DNA from: Cyanobacteria bacterium UBA9971
Lineage (GTDB): Bacteria; Cyanobacteriota; Vampirovibrionia; Gastranaerophilales; UBA9971
Assembly (NCBI GenBank): GCA_003499955.1
Contig: DNRP01000089.1
Coordinates: forward strand, 6,500-15,155
Reading direction: 5' to 3'
Length of the DNA stretch: 8,656 nucleotides
Under the pieces are notes generated by a model, which saw only the letters and a program-made list of their open reading frames with translations, did no database searches and was not told the origin of the DNA. Of the stretch, positions 6,638 to 8,656 are shown piece after piece (the first letter of the stretch is position 1; each line of letters begins with the position of its first letter). Position numbers and translations under genes: made by a program.

Positions 6638-7129
6638 TCAAGTATTAAGCGACTTATTGTGTCTTTCTGCTACTTCTTTTACGATTTCTTTAATTTCATT
6701 CCAGTTCGCGATGCTTTGTTCTTCAAATCCGCAGCCGGGAAAAAATAAAGTTCTTTCGTGAGGCACAGGATACATTCTGCATAACAGCGGGCGGTCTTCG
6801 TGAATTAAACATCCGCCATGTTCTCCGATATACCTGCATCTAAAGAAAGACATATTGGGTTTGCCAACTTGTTTCATAACTTTTTCAAAAAATTCAGGCG
6901 CAATTTTTTTTACGGTATCGTGCGAATCATAAGGAGCAAATATTGTAAGGAAATCTTTAGCTCCATCTACCTGAATTGGATCAGATTCGGGATCTGCAAT
7001 AAGTTCTAATATTTGTTCATAAGATAAGCCGCCTTTAAAAGTAGCTATATGGCAACAGCTTCCGCACATTTTACATAATTTTTGAGGAAGTTTTAATAAT
7101 TCCTGTATTCTTTTTACTGCATCTGACAT
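6638..7129 (-). CDS. YkgJ-family cysteine-cluster protein (small paralogue)
   Basis: This is a 163-residue soluble protein of the YkgJ/CxxCxxCC family, thought to bind zinc or an iron-sulfur cluster through conserved cysteines; no biochemical role is established. The N-terminal cluster is CKMCGSCC (Cys19, 22, 25, 26). A second set follows in FFRCRYIGEHGGCLIHEDRPLLCRMYP (Cys98, 107, 117; the RPLLCRMYP part is the family hallmark), then PGCGFEE (Cys133). There is no signal peptide or membrane segment. It lies 31 nt downstream of a longer paralogue sharing the cysteine layout, so the two form a tandem duplication and probably an operon. No strong Shine-Dalgarno is visible before ATG 7129 (the nearest AAAGG is about 16 nt away). 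It is convergent with spmB. Confidence 0.85.
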   Translation of the reverse strand: MSDAVKRIQELLKLPQKLCKMCGSCCHIATFKGGLSYEQILELIADPESDPIQVDGAKDFLTIFAPYDSHDTVKKIAPEFFEKVMKQVGKPNMSFFRCRYIGEHGGCLIHEDRPLLCRMYPVPHERTLFFPGCGFEEQSIANWNEIKEIVKEVAERHNKSLNT

Positions 7130-7160
7130 AGTTTATTTTGGATTACCTTTATTAATATAA

Positions 7161-7763
7161 TTACCAGAACATCGAGCCATATTTGCTCCAGGGTTTGATT
7201 TTTTCTTCGATGATTTTTCTTAATTCCTCAATAGTCATTTCTTTTCCAGGAACTTTTCCGTCATCAGATACTGCTTCTATAGCAGTTAAGTGTTCTTTTA
7301 ATCTACGCGCCATCCCTTTATATTTTTCTCTAAGTTCAAATTGCCAGCCTTCAAAACCACAGCCGGGAGGCATACAAGACCAGCCATGATGCGGCGCCCT
7401 ACTGCAAACAGTGGGTCTTTTCCCATGCATTGAACATAAATTTTCTTCTGTAATATGCGGACAGTAATAAAAAGATACCTTATTTATATCAAAATCTTCT
7501 TTTAAACTTAATTCGCTAAGAACCTGCTCTACTTGCTCGGGGACAACTTCTCTGGCTTCTTCTATTGAAGGAAATCTTTTGAATATGTCAATAAACACTT
7601 TTGCTTCCTGATTACCAAGTTCTGCAAGTCTTTCAAGTTCTTCATGCGAATCAGATGTTGCTATAGATTTGCAGCATCTTCCGCACATTCTGCATAAATA
7701 TTGCGGAAATTCATCCAACTCTTTTTGAAATTCATTTATTTCCTGTTCGTAATTCAAACTCAT
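7161..7763 (-). CDS. YkgJ-family cysteine-cluster protein (larger paralogue)
   Basis: This 200-residue protein has the same plan as its neighbour: CRMCGRCC (Cys24, 27, 30, 31), then Cys101, Cys110 and Cys120 (in RPTVCSRAP, matching RPLLCRMYP), and PGCGFEGW (Cys135). It has one extra cysteine at 130 (WSCMPPGC) and a longer charged C-terminal tail that is probably helical (175-190), ending PWSKYGSMFW. Between the clusters is a Glu/Lys-rich helical insertion (about 40-95). The family predicts metal or Fe-S binding; the substrate or partner is unknown. ATG 7763 has AGAAGG (7778-7773) 9 nt upstream. It is the first gene of the pair and divergent from the gene beginning near 8051. Confidence 0.85.
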   Translation of the reverse strand: MSLNYEQEINEFQKELDEFPQYLCRMCGRCCKSIATSDSHEELERLAELGNQEAKVFIDIFKRFPSIEEAREVVPEQVEQVLSELSLKEDFDINKVSFYYCPHITEENLCSMHGKRPTVCSRAPHHGWSCMPPGCGFEGWQFELREKYKGMARRLKEHLTAIEAVSDDGKVPGKEMTIEELRKIIEEKIKPWSKYGSMFW

Positions 7764-7818
7764 AAATTTATACCTTCTAAGGATTTTTTCTTTATCAATA
7801 ATAATATAGATTAGTTCT

Positions 7819-7824
7819 ATTATA
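7819..7824 (-). promoter_or_regulatory. Candidate -10 box for the cysteine-cluster gene pair
   Basis: TATAAT on the minus strand (7824-7819) is a perfect -10, giving a leader of about 50 nt. The hexamer 17 bases upstream (TTATAA) is a poor -35, so the assignment is tentative. Confidence 0.35.
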
Positions 7825-7856
7825 AAACACCTCCAAATAATTTATAAATTTTGATA

Positions 7857-7867
7857 ACTGTTACAGT
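7857..7867. promoter_or_regulatory. Candidate operator palindrome in the divergent gap
   Basis: ACTGT and ACAGT flank a single T, giving a perfect 5-bp inverted repeat between the two divergent transcription units. It is more GC-containing than the surrounding sequence. It is a possible repressor site, with no family assignment. Confidence 0.2.
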
Positions 7868-7904
7868 ACTTAATATTTTCAATAAATAACGCAAATTTTT
7901 ATTA

Positions 7905-7916
7905 AAACAATTGTTT
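7905..7916. promoter_or_regulatory. Perfect 12-bp palindrome upstream of the rightmost gene
   Basis: AAACAATTGTTT is self-complementary and lies directly upstream of the TATAAT at 7918. Its position suits a regulator binding site, but the sequence is AT-rich and short. Confidence 0.25.
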
Positions 7917-7917
7917 A

Positions 7918-7923
7918 TATAAT
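7918..7923 (+). promoter_or_regulatory. Candidate -10 box for the rightmost gene
   Basis: TATAAT is a perfect -10 hexamer, with expected transcription start near 7930. No good -35 is seen 16-18 bases upstream (ATTTTT). An alternative promoter is TTGCTT (7936) with 17 bases to TAAAAT (7959). Either would transcribe the gene beginning at ATG 8051. Confidence 0.4.
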
Positions 7924-7947
7924 TAACAAGTGTTTTTGCTTGTTAAT
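7922..7947. repeat. Perfect 9-bp inverted repeat (hairpin or operator)
   Basis: ATTAACAAG (7922-7930) and CTTGTTAAT (7939-7947) are exact reverse complements around an 8-nt loop. It ends one base before the ATG at 7949 and begins within the -10 box. It could be an operator overlapping the promoter or a 5' hairpin in the transcript. No T-run follows, so it is not an intrinsic terminator. Confidence 0.6.
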
Positions 7948-7950
7948 CAT

Positions 7951-8044
7951 GGGAAGGATAAAATCAGGAAATAAGGGAATGAGTCTAAATCCTCCAGATC
8001 GGCAAAGCCGCTCTTTAGGTTTATCACTCCCGCAAAGCAAGGGA
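7951..8044 (+). promoter_or_regulatory. Possible structured leader with alternative pairing at the ribosome binding site
   Basis: GGGA (7951-7954) and GATAAA (7957-7962) can pair with TTTATC (8020-8025) and TCCC (8028-8031), enclosing CTAAA (7985-7989) with TTTAG (8014-8018) and the tight hairpin CGGC-AAA-GCCG (8000-8010). The same TCCC can instead pair with GGGA (8041-8044), which is the Shine-Dalgarno of ATG 8051. It matches no riboswitch class I know. The frame is also open through this stretch from ATG 7949, so it could be coding. Confidence 0.3.
8039..8044 (+). promoter_or_regulatory. Shine-Dalgarno deciding the start at 8051
   Basis: AAGGGA lies 6 nt before ATG 8051. The in-frame ATG at 7949 has no such site, being preceded by the inverted repeat. 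The ATG at 7979 has a purine run directly touching it, too close to function well. Confidence 0.55.
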
Positions 8045-8050
8045 AAGTTA

Positions 8051-8656
8051 ATGTCTACGCAAAATATTCAAAATAATATACCTTTGCAACCCGTACAGAA
8101 CAATATTCCTGTACAGGCACTTCCAGTATGTGCCCCGACACAATATATACAGGGAAAACCTCCTATATACCAGCCGGTGCAAAATTATAATTATATTCCA
8201 AGATATATGCCGTTAGTTCAAAATGGACAAGTTTATCCGGTATCAGTTCCATCACAGATGCAAGAAAGTAGCAGAAATGCAAGTGTAGGCGCGGTTAATA
8301 TTACTATCAATGGAGTTAATCCGACAGTTCAGTCACCTGCTGCTCCTCAACCTGTTTCTGTTATGCCTTATTATCCTCCTGCAAATAATACTGTTCAGGA
8401 TACAAAAAAAGAAGTGATTGAGTCCAAAAAAGAAGTTTTGCCGGCTCCCGCGCCTGAAAAAAAACCTGAAGAAACCAAAAATGAGCTAAAAAATAATAAA
8501 AAACCCGCAGTTGAATTGACTGATATTTATATACAACAGCTTGAAAAAAAATTAAATAATAAAGATAAAAATGAAAGGGCGCATGCCGTAGCTGAACTTG
8601 TAAACAGATTTAAGGAAGATGAAACAAGAAAAGATGATCCAAGACTTACAAATCTT
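8051..8656 (+). CDS. Unrecognised Gln/Asn/Pro-rich protein with charged, probably HEAT-like segment (runs off right edge)
   Basis: I do not recognise this gene. From ATG 8051 there are 202 residues before the window ends. The first 110 or so are rich in Gln, Asn, Pro, Tyr and Val (for example IPLQPVQNNIPVQ). There follow a short NITINGVNPTVQ segment, a Pro/Tyr stretch, a Lys/Glu/Pro-rich linker with repeated KKEV, and from about residue 146 a helical region (TDIYIQQLEKKL, then ERAHAVAELVNRFKED) that reads like the start of a HEAT-type helical repeat domain (inference). It has no signal peptide, membrane segment or cysteine cluster, which suggests an intrinsically disordered cytoplasmic N-terminus. 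The frame extends upstream to ATG 7949, adding 34 basic residues with different codon choice (AGG, CGG, CGC). The 8051 start is preferred because of its Shine-Dalgarno. Confidence 0.65.
   Translation, partial: MSTQNIQNNIPLQPVQNNIPVQALPVCAPTQYIQGKPPIYQPVQNYNYIPRYMPLVQNGQVYPVSVPSQMQESSRNASVGAVNITINGVNPTVQSPAAPQPVSVMPYYPPANNTVQDTKKEVIESKKEVLPAPAPEKKPEETKNELKNNKKPAVELTDIYIQQLEKKLNNKDKNERAHAVAELVNRFKEDETRKDDPRLTNL

Noticed and set aside
6818..7009. Plus-strand frame opposite the small cysteine-cluster gene
   Set aside because: The minus-strand frame carries conserved cysteine motifs, so this is a shadow. The frame at 7183-7389 is rejected for the same reason.
7985..8043. Cyclic-di-GMP (GEMM) riboswitch, suggested by GCAAAGCC
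   Set aside because: The short GCAAAGC strings are present, but the conserved upstream CACGCACAGGGCAAACC segment and following hairpin are absent; the strings also resemble the repeat cores.

Overview
The window is AT-rich bacterial chromosome carrying an arginine/carbamoyl-phosphate operon, a two-gene membrane locus, a pair of cysteine-cluster proteins and the start of a low-complexity protein. It has no tRNA, rRNA, CRISPR array, transposase or phage gene. The organism cannot be fixed from this stretch. AT-rich codon use, clustered argC-argJ-argB-carA-carB, spmA/spmB homologues and dispersed TGTCATnnTGAG-type repeats would fit a Gastranaerophilales (Melainabacteria)-like gut lineage or a Clostridia-like one. 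I lean to the former at low confidence.

Region 1 (positions 1-5240, minus strand) is one operon read argC > argJ > argB > carA > carB, and carB runs off the left edge. Together these enzymes make N-acetylglutamyl-phosphate and its semialdehyde, recycle the acetyl group (ArgJ), and supply carbamoyl phosphate for citrulline and pyrimidines. ArgD, ArgF, ArgG and ArgH are not in the window. A good sigma70-type promoter (TTGATA-N17-TATGAT) sits just upstream of argC and shows that argC starts at 5240 rather than at the upstream ATG at 5291. Most junctions are only 2-21 nt; the exception is argJ-argB, which holds a 126-bp palindromic repeat.

Region 2 (5327-6635, plus strand) is spmA-spmB, two integral membrane proteins of the nucleoside-recognition (Gate) family, transcribed divergently from argC. 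A repeat of the same family lies across the end of spmA and supplies its last codons and stop. Region 3 (6638-7763, minus strand) is two tandem paralogous proteins of the YkgJ (CxxCxxCC) family, convergent with spmB. Region 4 (7764-8656) is a divergent regulatory gap followed by a plus-strand gene cut by the right edge. That gene encodes a Gln/Asn/Pro-rich, then Lys/Glu-rich protein, and its leader contains mutually exclusive base-pairing options around the ribosome binding site.

The most notable observations are a family of palindromic repeats that has entered coding sequence (in frame in the carA interdomain linker, as the C-terminus of spmA, and supplying an alternative start to argB) and the possible structured switch-like leader at 7922-8050. 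I saw no clear undescribed multi-gene system.
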